Positions 44,419-54,208 of a stretch of DNA of 64,000 nucleotides are shown here, piece after piece. Within the stretch, counting starts at the first letter, position 1. Each line of letters begins with the position of its first letter. The translations under genes and the position numbers were made by a program. Where the stretch lies: assembly GCF_022012475.1 (NCBI RefSeq), contig NZ_JAKLWS010000008.1, positions 62,001-126,000 on the forward strand, in the 5' to 3' direction. Source of the DNA: Rhodohalobacter sulfatireducens. GTDB lineage: Bacteria; Bacteroidota; Rhodothermia; Balneolales; Balneolaceae. The notes under the pieces are model-generated. The model saw only the letters and a program-made list of their open reading frames with translations, was not told the DNA's origin and ran no database searches.

Positions 44419-45846
44419 ATGACAAGAGGAGAAAATTTTATCAACGGAACATGGAGAGAAGGCGGTAACGGTACACTGGATATGATTAATCCGTCGTACG
44501 ATTCTAAAATTGGCGAAATTGCACGCAGTAGTGAAGCGGATGTGAATGATGCTGTTTCCGCTGCCCGTGATGCCTATAATGGTGAATGGGGGAGTACCGA
44601 TGCGGTTGAACGCGGACGTTATCTACACAGAATCTCGCAAATATTAGATGATCATGCAGATGAATTAGCTGAACTTGAATCGAAAGATACGGGCAAACCA
44701 CTTTCTCAGGCCAAAGGAGATGCCAAACTGATTGCCCGCTATTTTGAATTTTATGCCGGTGCCGCCGATAAGCTTCACGGTGAAACAATTCCCTATCAAA
44801 ATGGATATACAGTCTATACTCAAAGAGTGCCGTACGGTGTAACCGGACATATTATACCCTGGAATTATCCACTGCAGATGACGGGGCGAACGTTGGCTCC
44901 TTCCCTCGCTGTTGGGAATTCGGTAGTATTTAAACCGGCTGAGGATGCATGCCTGGCGGTTGTGAGAGCATTTGAACTGATTGATGACGTTGATCTGCCG
45001 GCCGGAAGCATCAATTTGGTTACCGGAACCGGCGAAGAAGCAGGATCAGCCCTCGCCAATCATCCCGGAATTGACAAACTATCCTTTACCGGATCTCCGC
45101 GGGTGGGCGCTCAGGTTATGAAGCAATCAGCCGACCACATACGACCGGTCGTACTCGAACTGGGTGGAAAATCCCCGCAGGTTATTTTTGAGGATGCCGA
45201 TGTGGATGACGCCCTTCCAGTAGTAGTCAATGCAATTATCCAAAATGCAGGGCAAACCTGCTCAGCCGGCTCTCGATTGGTGATCCACCGGGATATTCAC
45301 GATTCATTTATTGATCGGTTGATTGAGCGATTCAACAGTATCACAGTTGATGTTGCGGAAAAGGATCCGGACATTGGGCCCATCATCAATAAAAAGCAGT
45401 TAGAGCGAATTGAGAAGTTTGTTAACAGTGCCGTTGAAGGAGGTGCAGAGATCTTAGCCCGATCACAAAAACCCAAGGGCGATGGATATTTCTATCCGCC
45501 CACTCTTTTAGGCTCAATTGATAACAACAGCGATATTGCGCAAAAAGAGGTATTTGGCCCGGTTCTCACAGTTCACACATTTCAAGATGAGAAGGAAGCC
45601 ATTCAAATTGCAAATAATGTTGAGTATGGGCTGGTGGGAGCTGTCTGGACTCGTGATAATGGTCGTGCTCACAGGGTATCGAATGCCATCAGGGCAGGGC
45701 AGGTTTATGTGAATGGCTATGGCGCCGGCGGTGGTGTTGAACTGCCTTTTGGCGGGATGAAAAAGAGCGGTTTTGGCCGTGAAAAAGGATTCGAAGCCAT
45801 GCATGATTTTAGTGTAGTAAAGACAACAGTTATCAATCACGGGTAG
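44419..45846 (+). CDS. NAD(P)-dependent aldehyde dehydrogenase, betaine-aldehyde-type
   Basis: 475 residues from the ATG at 44419; a TTG at 44404 would add five. Complete ALDH: FINGTWREGGNGTLDMINPS at the start, IIPWNYPLQM (about 145-154), LSFTGSPRVG, LELGGKSPQVIFEDAD with the general-base Glu, and the catalytic Cys281 in QNAGQTCSAGSR, then PVLTVHTFQD and PFGGMKKSGFGREKG. Text is closest to betaine/4-aminobutyraldehyde dehydrogenases, but substrate cannot be fixed. No choline or betaine genes are adjacent. Confidence 0.92.
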   Translation: MTRGENFINGTWREGGNGTLDMINPSYDSKIGEIARSSEADVNDAVSAARDAYNGEWGSTDAVERGRYLHRISQILDDHADELAELESKDTGKPLSQAKGDAKLIARYFEFYAGAADKLHGETIPYQNGYTVYTQRVPYGVTGHIIPWNYPLQMTGRTLAPSLAVGNSVVFKPAEDACLAVVRAFELIDDVDLPAGSINLVTGTGEEAGSALANHPGIDKLSFTGSPRVGAQVMKQSADHIRPVVLELGGKSPQVIFEDADVDDALPVVVNAIIQNAGQTCSAGSRLVIHRDIHDSFIDRLIERFNSITVDVAEKDPDIGPIINKKQLERIEKFVNSAVEGGAEILARSQKPKGDGYFYPPTLLGSIDNNSDIAQKEVFGPVLTVHTFQDEKEAIQIANNVEYGLVGAVWTRDNGRAHRVSNAIRAGQVYVNGYGAGGGVELPFGGMKKSGFGREKGFEAMHDFSVVKTTVINHG

Positions 45847-45955
45847 AAAATTTTATTCTATTACTGTAGAGCTCTCTAAATAGATAGTGTAGAGTTCAAT
45901 ACCATAATTTTCTTTCATATTTTACGTAAAAGGAGCTAATCAAACAGGGAACACT

Positions 45956-46876
45956 ATGAAGACTTTATTTACACACGCCGTTGTAGCATTAGATCATTCG
46001 CAGGCCAGCGATATTATCCTGGATCAACTGCCATACCTCAAAGAGTTGGGATTGAAGAAGGTAACTTTAATTACAGTTGTTTCAGTTGCCTACACAGATG
46101 ATGAAGGAGAGGTAGAAACCGATTTGACTCCATATGAAGATAAATTGGAGAACTACAAAAAAAGAATGGAAAATGCCGGACTTGCAGCAGAAATCGAGAT
46201 AATATCCGGTTCATACGCTTTCCCGCCAACCGAGATCATGAAAACAGCCGATGAAAAGAATGCGGATCTTATCATTATCGGGAACAGAGGGCACAGTATG
46301 GTACAGGAGATGCTTCTGGGAAGTACCGCAACGGAGGTTTTACAGCGCTCTCATCTTCCTGTTTTACTCCTGAATATGGATATGGAGTACGTGGATGAAG
46401 ATGAAAAGGAGAGGCATTTGGTTGTTCATCATTCCTTTGAAAATGTTCTCAGTCACGTTCTCCACGCAACCGATTTTTCTGATACAGCCGACCGTGCATT
46501 CAAGGTAGTTCAGGATCTTGATGCAAAGGGTAACGTTGGTAAAGTTTCGCTCATTCATGTCCAGGGACATCACGCACTGGCACTAAGTGATCCCATCAGC
46601 CACGACGAATTGATGAAGATGAATGAGGAGAACCTGGAAGAGATGCGGAACACGCTTTCTGACAGTACTCGCGAAGACTCCGAAATAATTATCACTTTTG
46701 GAACACCCGGGAAGGAGATTATTCAGACTATTGAAGAGCGTGGGATTACGTTGGCGGTATTGGGAAGCCAGGGGAAAGGGTTTGTCCACGAATTTTTCCT
46801 TGGCGGGGTGAGTACCCAGGTCACGCGCTTCAGCAAAATACCTGTTTTATTAATTCCGGCGGAAAGAGAACAATAA
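45956..46876 (+). CDS. Universal stress protein with two UspA domains
   Basis: 306 residues, two tandem Usp folds (about 1-145 and 165-306). Domain 1 has the ATP-binding pattern IIGNRGHSMVQEMLLGSTAT (G-2x-G-9x-GS), domain 2 the similar LGSQGKGFVHEFFLGGVSTQ, where Gly-Val replaces Gly-Ser, so the second site may not bind ATP. Role: stress survival, mechanism open. The following AbgT gene is convergent, with no strong terminator seen. Confidence 0.9.
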   Translation: MKTLFTHAVVALDHSQASDIILDQLPYLKELGLKKVTLITVVSVAYTDDEGEVETDLTPYEDKLENYKKRMENAGLAAEIEIISGSYAFPPTEIMKTADEKNADLIIIGNRGHSMVQEMLLGSTATEVLQRSHLPVLLLNMDMEYVDEDEKERHLVVHHSFENVLSHVLHATDFSDTADRAFKVVQDLDAKGNVGKVSLIHVQGHHALALSDPISHDELMKMNEENLEEMRNTLSDSTREDSEIIITFGTPGKEIIQTIEERGITLAVLGSQGKGFVHEFFLGGVSTQVTRFSKIPVLLIPAEREQ

Positions 46877-46903
46877 TTTTTTCTTTAATTCGGGAATAAA
46901 TGA

Positions 46904-48628
46904 TTACATGCCTTCTTGTAATTCAGGCGATATGCTTTCAATCATATAATAGGTAGGCGCTTCGGGACCCACGGGAAAACCCAAACCAAATACCCAGACA
47001 TAGAACAGAATCATCCATCCAAGGAAGAAGAATATACTATACGGAAGCATCATAGAGATAATAGTTCCGATTCCGAGATCTTTATCATACCGGTTGGCAA
47101 ATGCCAGGATCAGCCCGAAGTAACTCATCATTGGCGTGATGATATTCGTTACTGAATCGCCTATTCGATATGCAGCCTGAATCACCTCCGGGCTATATCC
47201 GATTAGCATAAGCATTGGAACAAATATCGGCGCGGTAACCGCCCACTGTGCTGACGCCGATCCAAGCATTAAATTCACAGACCCCGAAACAAGAATAAAA
47301 CCGATAAAGATGATTGGGCCTGTCATACCAATATCCTGCAAAAACTGAGCTCCTTTAACGGCAAATATTTGGCCTAGATTACTCCACCCAAAGTAGGCTA
47401 CAAACTGAGCAGCAAAAAATACGATGACAATATAGAGTCCCAGTGTAGACATTGCCTGGGACATCCCTTTAATGACATCGCGATCGTTTTTCATAGTTCC
47501 CATTACCCGTCCGTAAACAAATCCCGGGATAAGAAAACAGATGAAAATAAATGTTACAATACCATCTAAAAACGGAGAGTTCAGCATTTCTCCTGTCTCA
47601 GGATTTCTCAATACGCCATTTTCCGGAACTATTGTTAAAGCCAAAACAACAAACATCAGGAGAACGGATAATCCAGTCCACTTTAAAGCTTTGATCTCTT
47701 GAGCTGACAATGGATCCATAGAAGCTTCTTCAGAGAGATCTTCCATTGCCATCTCTTCGCTATAAGTTCCAAGTTTGGGTTCAACTATTCTCAGCGTTAC
47801 AAATGTCCCCAGCCCAGTAATCAAAAATGTGCTGATAAACATAAAATACCAGTTTACAGCTGCATGGATTGAATACTCGGGATCGATCAGATTTGCCGCC
47901 TCCTGTGTGAGGCCGGCAAGAAGCGGATCAATTGTTCCTATAAGGAGATTTGCACTATATCCTCCCGAAACACAGGCAAAAGCACATGCCAGTCCGGCAA
48001 GCGGATGCCGGCCCATAGAATGAAATATCACAGCCGCAAGCGGAACTAAAACAACATACCCCATCTCTGAGGCAGTATTGGATACGACGGCTGCGAAACA
48101 GATGGCAATAGTAACCAGGTTCTTCGGAGTGATCACAAAATTTATCACCCGGTAATATATACCTGCAAACCCACCCTTATCTGTTCCTTTTGGTTTAAAA
48201 GAAGCTGCTTTTAAGACAATCCCGCGAATACAAGCCCCAATAAGTCCCGAATGTTCGGCGACACCTACACCCAGAAGGGCCACAAGCACTACACCCAAGG
48301 GAGCAAAACTGGTAAAATTGTCTACCAGGTTTACAACGATTCTTCTCAAACCCTCTCCGTTTAAGAGACTGACCGGTTCTATAATTCCATCCGGAGCTCT
48401 TCCCGGTGCACCTTCCGGCCTTGGATCCGGTGCCGACCAATCAAGCCAGTCCGCAATGCCACTGAAAAGAACTACCCCAAGGGCAAAAAGTGCGAACAAC
48501 GTAACCGGGTGCGGTAATAAATTTCCCAGCCACTCAACGAAGTCAAGAAATCGCGTGAAAAGTGTTTTTTTGTCGTCTCTTTCCGGAGGTGTAGTTTTTT
48601 CAATATTCCTTTTTTTGGTACTTTCCAT
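46904..48628 (-). CDS. AbgT family transporter
   Basis: 574 residues, about eleven membrane helices. Founding member AbgT imports p-aminobenzoyl-glutamate, while MtrF-type members export sulfonamides and antimetabolites. Seen: FTRFLDFVEWLGNLLPHPVT near the start, VLVALLGVGVAEHSGLIGAC, VVSNTASEMGYVVLVPLAAV (about 190-210), GSASAQWAVTAPIFVPMLML (about 456-475) and RIGDSVTNIITPMMSYFGLI, all family hallmarks. The cytoplasmic N-terminus of about 30 residues is charged. Direction of transport and substrate unknown. A small membrane protein gene lies 75 bases upstream on the same strand. Confidence 0.92.
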   Translation of the reverse strand: MESTKKRNIEKTTPPERDDKKTLFTRFLDFVEWLGNLLPHPVTLFALFALGVVLFSGIADWLDWSAPDPRPEGAPGRAPDGIIEPVSLLNGEGLRRIVVNLVDNFTSFAPLGVVLVALLGVGVAEHSGLIGACIRGIVLKAASFKPKGTDKGGFAGIYYRVINFVITPKNLVTIAICFAAVVSNTASEMGYVVLVPLAAVIFHSMGRHPLAGLACAFACVSGGYSANLLIGTIDPLLAGLTQEAANLIDPEYSIHAAVNWYFMFISTFLITGLGTFVTLRIVEPKLGTYSEEMAMEDLSEEASMDPLSAQEIKALKWTGLSVLLMFVVLALTIVPENGVLRNPETGEMLNSPFLDGIVTFIFICFLIPGFVYGRVMGTMKNDRDVIKGMSQAMSTLGLYIVIVFFAAQFVAYFGWSNLGQIFAVKGAQFLQDIGMTGPIIFIGFILVSGSVNLMLGSASAQWAVTAPIFVPMLMLIGYSPEVIQAAYRIGDSVTNIITPMMSYFGLILAFANRYDKDLGIGTIISMMLPYSIFFFLGWMILFYVWVFGLGFPVGPEAPTYYMIESISPELQEGM

Positions 48629-48703
48629 TGCGTTGGAATAGGTTTTTTGCCTTAAAAGATAGGTTCAGGAGATTTAATAAAATTATTTACATCATATCGA
48701 TTA

Positions 48704-49063
48704 TCATGATGCTTTTATTGTATTGGCGGGTTTAAAAACCTGTTTAAATAGAGTTCCTGTAAGTGTAGCAATACCTCCGACAAGAGCTGCAATTAAAAAT
48801 GTGGCCAACAGAATAATCCAATGAGATCCGATACCCATCATCTCTGCGATCCTGGATGAGAGGATTGAGTCGTTGGCAATATCGATGTAGAGAGCCTGCA
48901 AGAACCATGCAAATCCACATGCGAAAAACCCGGTTATGAATGCTCTGAATCCACCCTCCAACAACCAGGCCCCAAAAATCAACCCCGGGATAACGATTCC
49001 CCACCAGGGCAGGAAAAGTGTTAAAAACCAAGAAAAAAACAGAATTGCGATGAAAGCGCGCAT
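48704..49063 (-). CDS. Small integral membrane protein of unknown function
   Basis: 119 residues, about four hydrophobic helices (about 2-18, 22-40, 44-62, 82-103), ending with a basic TLFKQVFKPANTIKAS tail. Not recognised. ATG at 49063 (MRAFIAILFFSWFLTLFLPW). Upstream of the AbgT gene by 75 bases on the same strand, divergent from the E2 gene. It may be co-expressed with the transporter but no functional link is shown. Confidence 0.7.
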   Translation of the reverse strand: MRAFIAILFFSWFLTLFLPWWGIVIPGLIFGAWLLEGGFRAFITGFFACGFAWFLQALYIDIANDSILSSRIAEMMGIGSHWIILLATFLIAALVGGIATLTGTLFKQVFKPANTIKAS

Positions 49064-49289
49064 TGAAATATTGTTTATTCAAAAATCTTATTGATAATAT
49101 GGCTTTGAGGTTAAAACTCAAACACAAAACCAGCTGATGGAATCACCTAAACAGAAATCATTTCCCTTTATGAATAGATCTTTTGTACGACACCTTCATT
49201 TTGATCTGATATCGATTATTCTGATCTTAACAGGTACTATTTTCAAGATGAAAATAGTTCGTAATATTTAAAATAAAGTGGTCTGAATC

Positions 49290-51038
49290 ATGGCAAAGGT
49301 TGAAGTTGAAATGCCCCAAATGGGAGAGTCCGTTATGGAGGGAACCGTTATCGAATGGAAAAAGAAGGTAGGGGATGCGGTTGAAGTGGATGAAACACTC
49401 CTTGAGATCGCAACGGACAAGGTAGATACAGAAGTACCTTCACCTGAAGCCGGGGTTTTAGTAGAAATTTTGGTTGAAGAAGATGAAACTGTAGAAGTAG
49501 GCCAGGTCATTGCCGTGATCGATACAGAAGGAGAACCTTTCGAGAGCAGCGATGATTCATCAACTAGCGACGAGGCTAAAGATGAAACGACTGAAGAACC
49601 AGATGAATCAGAACAAGAGGAAAAAACAGAAGAACCTGTTGAGTCCGATACATCGTCCGACGGCCAGGATGAGGGAGAACGCATTGAAGTTGAAATGCCG
49701 CAGATGGGCGAATCTGTAATGGAAGGAACGGTTATTGAATGGGCCAAAGAAGTAGGCGATAAAGTTGAAGTGGATGAAACACTTCTTGAGATAGCCACAG
49801 ATAAAGTTGATACTGAAGTCCCCTCCCCTTCTGAAGGATATCTCGCTGAAATTTTAGTTGAAGAGGGTGATACAGTTGAAGTTGGACAAACTATTGCCAT
49901 CATAACCACAGGAAAACCTTCTGGTGCTTCAAAAACAGCGGAAAAAGAACAGAAAACCGAAAAAACCTCAGCAACCAAACAAACAAGTAATGGGAAAGCC
50001 AAAAGTGCTGAAAAAGTAGCTGACGGTACCTCCAAACCACAGCGGAAAGGGTCCGACGGCCGTTTCTATTCACCCTTAGTGCGATCTATTGCCAGTGAAG
50101 AGGGTATCAGCCAGGAAGAGCTCGAATCCATTGAAGGAAGCGGTAAAGACGGTCGCGTTTCGAAGGAGGATATTCTCTCCTATGTTAAAGATAAAAAAGC
50201 CGGGAAAATTGAAACATCACCTGCCGCAGAAGGAAAAGAAAAAATTGCAAAAGCAGCCGGGAAAACCGGAGAGAAAGGTAAAATTTCGGCCGGAGAGCTG
50301 AATGTGCAACGTCCTCACGAAAATGTAGAGATTGTTAAAATGGATCGTATGCGGAAGGTGATTGCCGAGCACATGGTGCGATCTAAGCAAACATCAGCAC
50401 ATGTTACCACCTTCAGCGATGTGGATGTGAGTAACATTGTGAAGTGGCGTGAGGCTAACAAACAAAAATTCTACGAACAGACGGGGCTCAAACTTACATA
50501 CACACCGATATTTCTGGAAGCATTTATACAGGCAATCGGTGAATTTCCACTGATAAACAGCTCAGTAGACGGAGATGAAATTCATCTCAAAAAAGATATC
50601 AACTTTGGCCTGGCAGTTGCGCTGGGTGAAGGCGGAAAAGGCGGGCTGATTGTTCCGGTTATCAAACAGGCTCAAAATAAGAACCTGGCCGGCATTGCGA
50701 AGGCAGTTCACGATTTAGCTAATAAAGCTCGAAACAAAGATCTCAACCCTGATGACCTTGTAGGCGGAACTATTACCCTAACAAATTACGGAAGCGTTGG
50801 CAACCTGATGGGAACACCGATTATCAATCAACCCCAGGTAGCTATTCTGGGGACGGGTGTGATCGAAAAACGCCCTGTCGTTCTGGAAACCGACCAGGGA
50901 GATGTAATTGCAATCCGCCATAAGATGTACTTATCGATGAGTTACGATCACCGAATTATTGATGGAGCCCACGGTGGTGCATTTATGAGCCGGGTAAAAG
51001 AACTACTCGAAAATTTCGATACAGACCGTGCGATTTAA
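49290..51038 (+). CDS. 2-oxo acid dehydrogenase E2 (dihydrolipoyl acyltransferase)
   Basis: 582 residues, complete multidomain E2. Two lipoyl domains, each with ATDKVDTEVPSP (lipoylated K44 and K172), joined by an acidic linker rich in Glu/Thr (about 85-125); a peripheral subunit-binding domain (about 250-295; FYSPLVRSIASEEGIS and SGKDGRVSKEDIL); Ala/Lys/Gly linker; catalytic acyltransferase core (about 345-582) with SYDHRIIDGAHG giving His554 and Asp558, plus the TFSDVDVSNIVKWR trimer helix. It serves a pyruvate, 2-oxoglutarate or branched-chain complex; which one is open since no E1 or E3 gene is nearby. Promoter probably in the 226-base gap before it. Confidence 0.94.
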   Translation: MAKVEVEMPQMGESVMEGTVIEWKKKVGDAVEVDETLLEIATDKVDTEVPSPEAGVLVEILVEEDETVEVGQVIAVIDTEGEPFESSDDSSTSDEAKDETTEEPDESEQEEKTEEPVESDTSSDGQDEGERIEVEMPQMGESVMEGTVIEWAKEVGDKVEVDETLLEIATDKVDTEVPSPSEGYLAEILVEEGDTVEVGQTIAIITTGKPSGASKTAEKEQKTEKTSATKQTSNGKAKSAEKVADGTSKPQRKGSDGRFYSPLVRSIASEEGISQEELESIEGSGKDGRVSKEDILSYVKDKKAGKIETSPAAEGKEKIAKAAGKTGEKGKISAGELNVQRPHENVEIVKMDRMRKVIAEHMVRSKQTSAHVTTFSDVDVSNIVKWREANKQKFYEQTGLKLTYTPIFLEAFIQAIGEFPLINSSVDGDEIHLKKDINFGLAVALGEGGKGGLIVPVIKQAQNKNLAGIAKAVHDLANKARNKDLNPDDLVGGTITLTNYGSVGNLMGTPIINQPQVAILGTGVIEKRPVVLETDQGDVIAIRHKMYLSMSYDHRIIDGAHGGAFMSRVKELLENFDTDRAI

Positions 51039-51081
51039 ATACGACTCTTGATGGCTTCTATCTTCTACCGTAAAAATGTTT

Positions 51082-51104
51082 GGCGCAAGCGTCTCGCTTG
51101 TACC
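51082..51104. repeat. REP-like element, copy 2 (GGYRCAAGCG family)
   Basis: GGCGCAAGCG (51082-51091), loop TCT, CGCTTGTACC (51095-51104); arms match with two differences that pair as G-T in RNA. Same family as 21433-21456. It lies in the apparent 5' extension of the PQQ dehydrogenase frame, which argues that the true start is downstream. Confidence 0.6.
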
Positions 51105-51125
51105 GATTACGGCAATTTGTCACAA

Positions 51126-53312
51126 GTGAGGATATTTACGTCATCTACATGGTATCTTCTGATTCTATTTGTCTTCTCATCCTTTCTGTTTTCATGTACC
51201 GAGAAAATTAACAAAATCGGCGCATCAGAAGACTGGAAAGTTTCCCTTGGTGACAAATACAGCAGCCAGTATTCACATCTCGATCAGATCACCCGCGAAA
51301 ATGTGGATCAGCTTGAAGTTGCCTGGACCTACCGCAGCGGTGATGCAGATACCCTGGCAAATTCTCAAATCCAGGCCAATCCTCTGATTATCGACGGGAC
51401 TCTTTATTCCACGACTCCCCGCTTGAATGTTGTTGCTCTCGATGCCGCAACGGGCAACGAAAAGTGGCGGTTCAACCCCTTCCCTGATTCACTTGAAATT
51501 CAAACCTGGCTGAATGTAAATCGCGGGGTTACCTATTGGGAAAACGGTAACGACAAACGCATTCTGTTTACTGCCGGGCCTGAACTTTATGCAATTGATG
51601 CGTCCAACGGTGAGCTTGTTGAATCGTTTGGAGAGGAAGGCACAAGCAGCCTGAAAGCCGGATTCCCGGGCCGTGCAGAAGATCTTTACGTCGTTACGAC
51701 ATCCCCCGGAATTGTATTCGAAAACTTGATCATCATTGGGTCTCGTGTTTCAGAGGGATCGGATGCGGCACCGGGCGATATACGTGCATTCAACGTTCGA
51801 ACCGGGGAACTAGAATGGACATTTCATACGATCCCACATCCCGGTGAATTTGGTTATGATACCTGGGAAGACCCTGATGCCTGGCAAAAAATGGGAGGAG
51901 CCAATAGCTGGCCGGGAATGGCTTTGGATGAAGAACGCGGTATTGTTTACGTCCCAACAGGCTCTGCCTCTCCTGATTTTTACGGTGGAAATCGAAAAGG
52001 ATCTAACTTGTTTGCCAACTCCCTGCTGGCATTGGATGCTTCAACTGGTAAACGAATCTGGCATTATCAAACCGTTCATCATGACTTATGGGATCGGGAT
52101 CTGCCCTCAGCCCCCAACCTTGTAACGGTCACGCACGATGGTGAGGAGATAGACGCCGTATCTCAAACCACAAAAACAGGTTTTATCTTTCTGTTTGATC
52201 GTGAAACCGGCGAGCCTCTTTTCCCTATTGAAGAAACGGAAGTGCCCACGGATACAAATTTGGAAGGTGAAGAAGTTTGGCCCACCCAGCCAATACCTGT
52301 CAAACCTGAACCTATGACCCGTCAGCACCTGCCCGACTCGGCAATCAATCCGTACGTTTCTGAAGAGATACAAGCGGATTTGAAAAACCAGTTACAAACT
52401 CTGAATCGAGCACATATGTATGAACCGCCATCACTTAAAGGTACATTAATGGTTCCAGGTTACGATGGGGGTGCAGAATGGGGTGGCAGTGCATTCGATC
52501 CTGAAACCGGAATTCTATATGTGAACAGCAACGAAGTGCCGTGGACACTTACGATGGTTCCAGCTGAAACCCAATCAAGAGGGTCAGCCGAAAATTCAAT
52601 TGCATTTGGGCAGAGCACTTATATGAGCTACTGTATCGCATGTCATGGACCGGACCGCCAAGGAACAGGAAATAACCCAACCCTGATCGGTGTAGACGAT
52701 TTGTATACTCCCCAAGAAATGCTGGAACTCATTAACACAGGCCGGCGAATGATGCCCGGCTTCAATCACCTTTCTGAGAATCGAAAGAAATCTGTTGTCA
52801 ATTTTCTTATTGATGAAACTCATTTTGATGTCGATTTTACCGAATCAGATAAACAGGAGTTGACAGCGGAGTCCGAGTCCTCTCCATATGTTATGACAGG
52901 CTACAACAAATTTCGAACACCTGAGGGATACCCCGCCAGCAGCCCGCCATGGGGTACGCTGAATGCCATTAATTTGAATACGGGCGAATATGTATGGAAA
53001 ATTCCATTTGGTGAATATCCTGAATTGGCTGAGCAGGGAGTCCCAACAACGGGAACTGAAAATTACGGCGGCCCCGTTGTAACCGCAGGTGGCGTACTCT
53101 TTATTGCAGCCACACTTGACGAAAAAATCCGGGCATTCGACAAAGAAACAGGCAATCTGTTGTGGGAATATAAGCTTCCGGTAGCCGGATACGCCACTCC
53201 CAGCGTATATTCAGTAGATGGAAAACAATACGTGGTAATTGCCTGTGGAGGAGGAAAACTCGGAACTAAATCAGGAGATTACTATATCGCTTTTGCCCTT
53301 CCAAATTCATAG
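51126..53312 (+). CDS. PQQ-dependent dehydrogenase with inserted cytochrome c domain (lipoprotein)
   Basis: 728 residues from a GTG at 51126. The frame is open back to a TTG at 51048/ATG at 51051, but that stretch holds a REP-like hairpin and no signal sequence. GTG gives VRIFTSSTWYLLILFVFSS and the lipobox LFSC, a lipoprotein signal. The body is an eight-blade PQQ propeller (QLEVAWTYRSGD, LDAATGNEKWRFNP, GDIRAFNVRTGELEWTFHTI, LDASTGKRIWHYQTVHHDLW) interrupted by a c-type cytochrome domain (about 490-580) with CIACHG (C503, C506, H507) and an axial Met region MMPGF; the last blades follow (KETGNLLWEYKLPVAGYATP). It oxidises a sugar or alcohol, electrons passing to heme. PQQ synthesis genes are not in the window. 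Confidence 0.88.
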   Translation: MRIFTSSTWYLLILFVFSSFLFSCTEKINKIGASEDWKVSLGDKYSSQYSHLDQITRENVDQLEVAWTYRSGDADTLANSQIQANPLIIDGTLYSTTPRLNVVALDAATGNEKWRFNPFPDSLEIQTWLNVNRGVTYWENGNDKRILFTAGPELYAIDASNGELVESFGEEGTSSLKAGFPGRAEDLYVVTTSPGIVFENLIIIGSRVSEGSDAAPGDIRAFNVRTGELEWTFHTIPHPGEFGYDTWEDPDAWQKMGGANSWPGMALDEERGIVYVPTGSASPDFYGGNRKGSNLFANSLLALDASTGKRIWHYQTVHHDLWDRDLPSAPNLVTVTHDGEEIDAVSQTTKTGFIFLFDRETGEPLFPIEETEVPTDTNLEGEEVWPTQPIPVKPEPMTRQHLPDSAINPYVSEEIQADLKNQLQTLNRAHMYEPPSLKGTLMVPGYDGGAEWGGSAFDPETGILYVNSNEVPWTLTMVPAETQSRGSAENSIAFGQSTYMSYCIACHGPDRQGTGNNPTLIGVDDLYTPQEMLELINTGRRMMPGFNHLSENRKKSVVNFLIDETHFDVDFTESDKQELTAESESSPYVMTGYNKFRTPEGYPASSPPWGTLNAINLNTGEYVWKIPFGEYPELAEQGVPTTGTENYGGPVVTAGGVLFIAATLDEKIRAFDKETGNLLWEYKLPVAGYATPSVYSVDGKQYVVIACGGGKLGTKSGDYYIAFALPNS

Positions 53313-53347
53313 GTTTCAAAAAAGATCTCCGCATAAATAAATAATTT

Positions 53348-54196
53348 ATGGACGTATTTTCTGAAATTGATTCTATAAGATCATTCATCAAAAAAAAGAA
53401 GACAGAAGCGAAAACAATTGGATTTGTTCCCACGATGGGTTCACTCCATGAGGGTCATCTCTCACTGATAAAAATTGCTGCAGAAAAGGCTGATGAAGTA
53501 ATTGTATCAATCTACGTTAACCCTGAGCAGTTTGGGCCGGATGAAGATTTCGAACAGTATCCGCGTGAGTTGGATTCCGATCTGGAAAAGTGTGAAGAGC
53601 TTGGTGTCTCAGCAGTATTCACGCCTTCGGATGAGAACATGTATGGTTATACACAATATCTTCGGATTGAGATCGATAAATTGAACAGATACATTGACGG
53701 AGGATCTAGACCCGGATTCTTTGAGGGCATATTATTGGTAGTTAATAAACTGTTTAACATCATTGAGCCGGATTTTGCCGTATTTGGACAAAAGGATATC
53801 CAGCAGTTTATTATCCTCCAGCAAATGGTCACGGAGTTCAATCACGGTGTTGAACTGGTAATGGGGCCTATTATTCGGGCAAACGACGGATTGGCCCTAA
53901 GCAGCCGAAATGCATACCTTAGCGAAGAGGAACGACAAAAAGCTCCGAGTTTATACAGAAGCCTCCAATATATTGAAAAACAGATTGCCGGAGGGGTTGA
54001 CAAACCAAAGCTTTTGTTGGCACATCAGAAGAGCGAATTGGAAGCAAAAGGTTTAGAAATTGATTATCTTAATCTTTTTGATAAAAAAACGTTAAAGCCT
54101 GCGGAAACGTTAATTAAAGATGAACAATATATTATAGCCGGTGCCGTATGGTTAGGAGTTACCCGGCTTATAGACAACATTTTGATTGAATTATAA
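53348..54196 (+). CDS. panC: Pantothenate synthetase
   Basis: 282 residues. Joins pantoate and beta-alanine with ATP to make pantothenate (vitamin B5), via a pantoyl-adenylate. Seen: IGFVPTMGSLHEGHLSLIKI (about 24-43, HxGH motif), VSIYVNPEQFGPDEDFEQYP, FGQKDIQQFIILQQMV (KDxQQ), GLALSSRNAYLSEEERQ, all invariant in PanC. ATG at 53348, 36 bases after the PQQ dehydrogenase stop. panD follows after 12 bases. Confidence 0.97.
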   Translation: MDVFSEIDSIRSFIKKKKTEAKTIGFVPTMGSLHEGHLSLIKIAAEKADEVIVSIYVNPEQFGPDEDFEQYPRELDSDLEKCEELGVSAVFTPSDENMYGYTQYLRIEIDKLNRYIDGGSRPGFFEGILLVVNKLFNIIEPDFAVFGQKDIQQFIILQQMVTEFNHGVELVMGPIIRANDGLALSSRNAYLSEEERQKAPSLYRSLQYIEKQIAGGVDKPKLLLAHQKSELEAKGLEIDYLNLFDKKTLKPAETLIKDEQYIIAGAVWLGVTRLIDNILIEL

Positions 54197-54208
54197 GATT
54201 TTTTTGAT

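Noticed and set aside
49137-49271. 44-codon frame with one hydrophobic stretch (ISIILILTGTIF) before the E2 gene
   Set aside because: Too short and A+T-rich to tell from chance; no ribosome-binding site or family likeness. It may be worth another look if conserved.
49268-50035. 255-codon Ser/Thr-rich open frame on the minus strand
   Set aside because: It is the antisense of the two repeated lipoyl domains and acidic linker of the E2 gene; the repeated text mirrors the lipoyl repeats and has no independent features.
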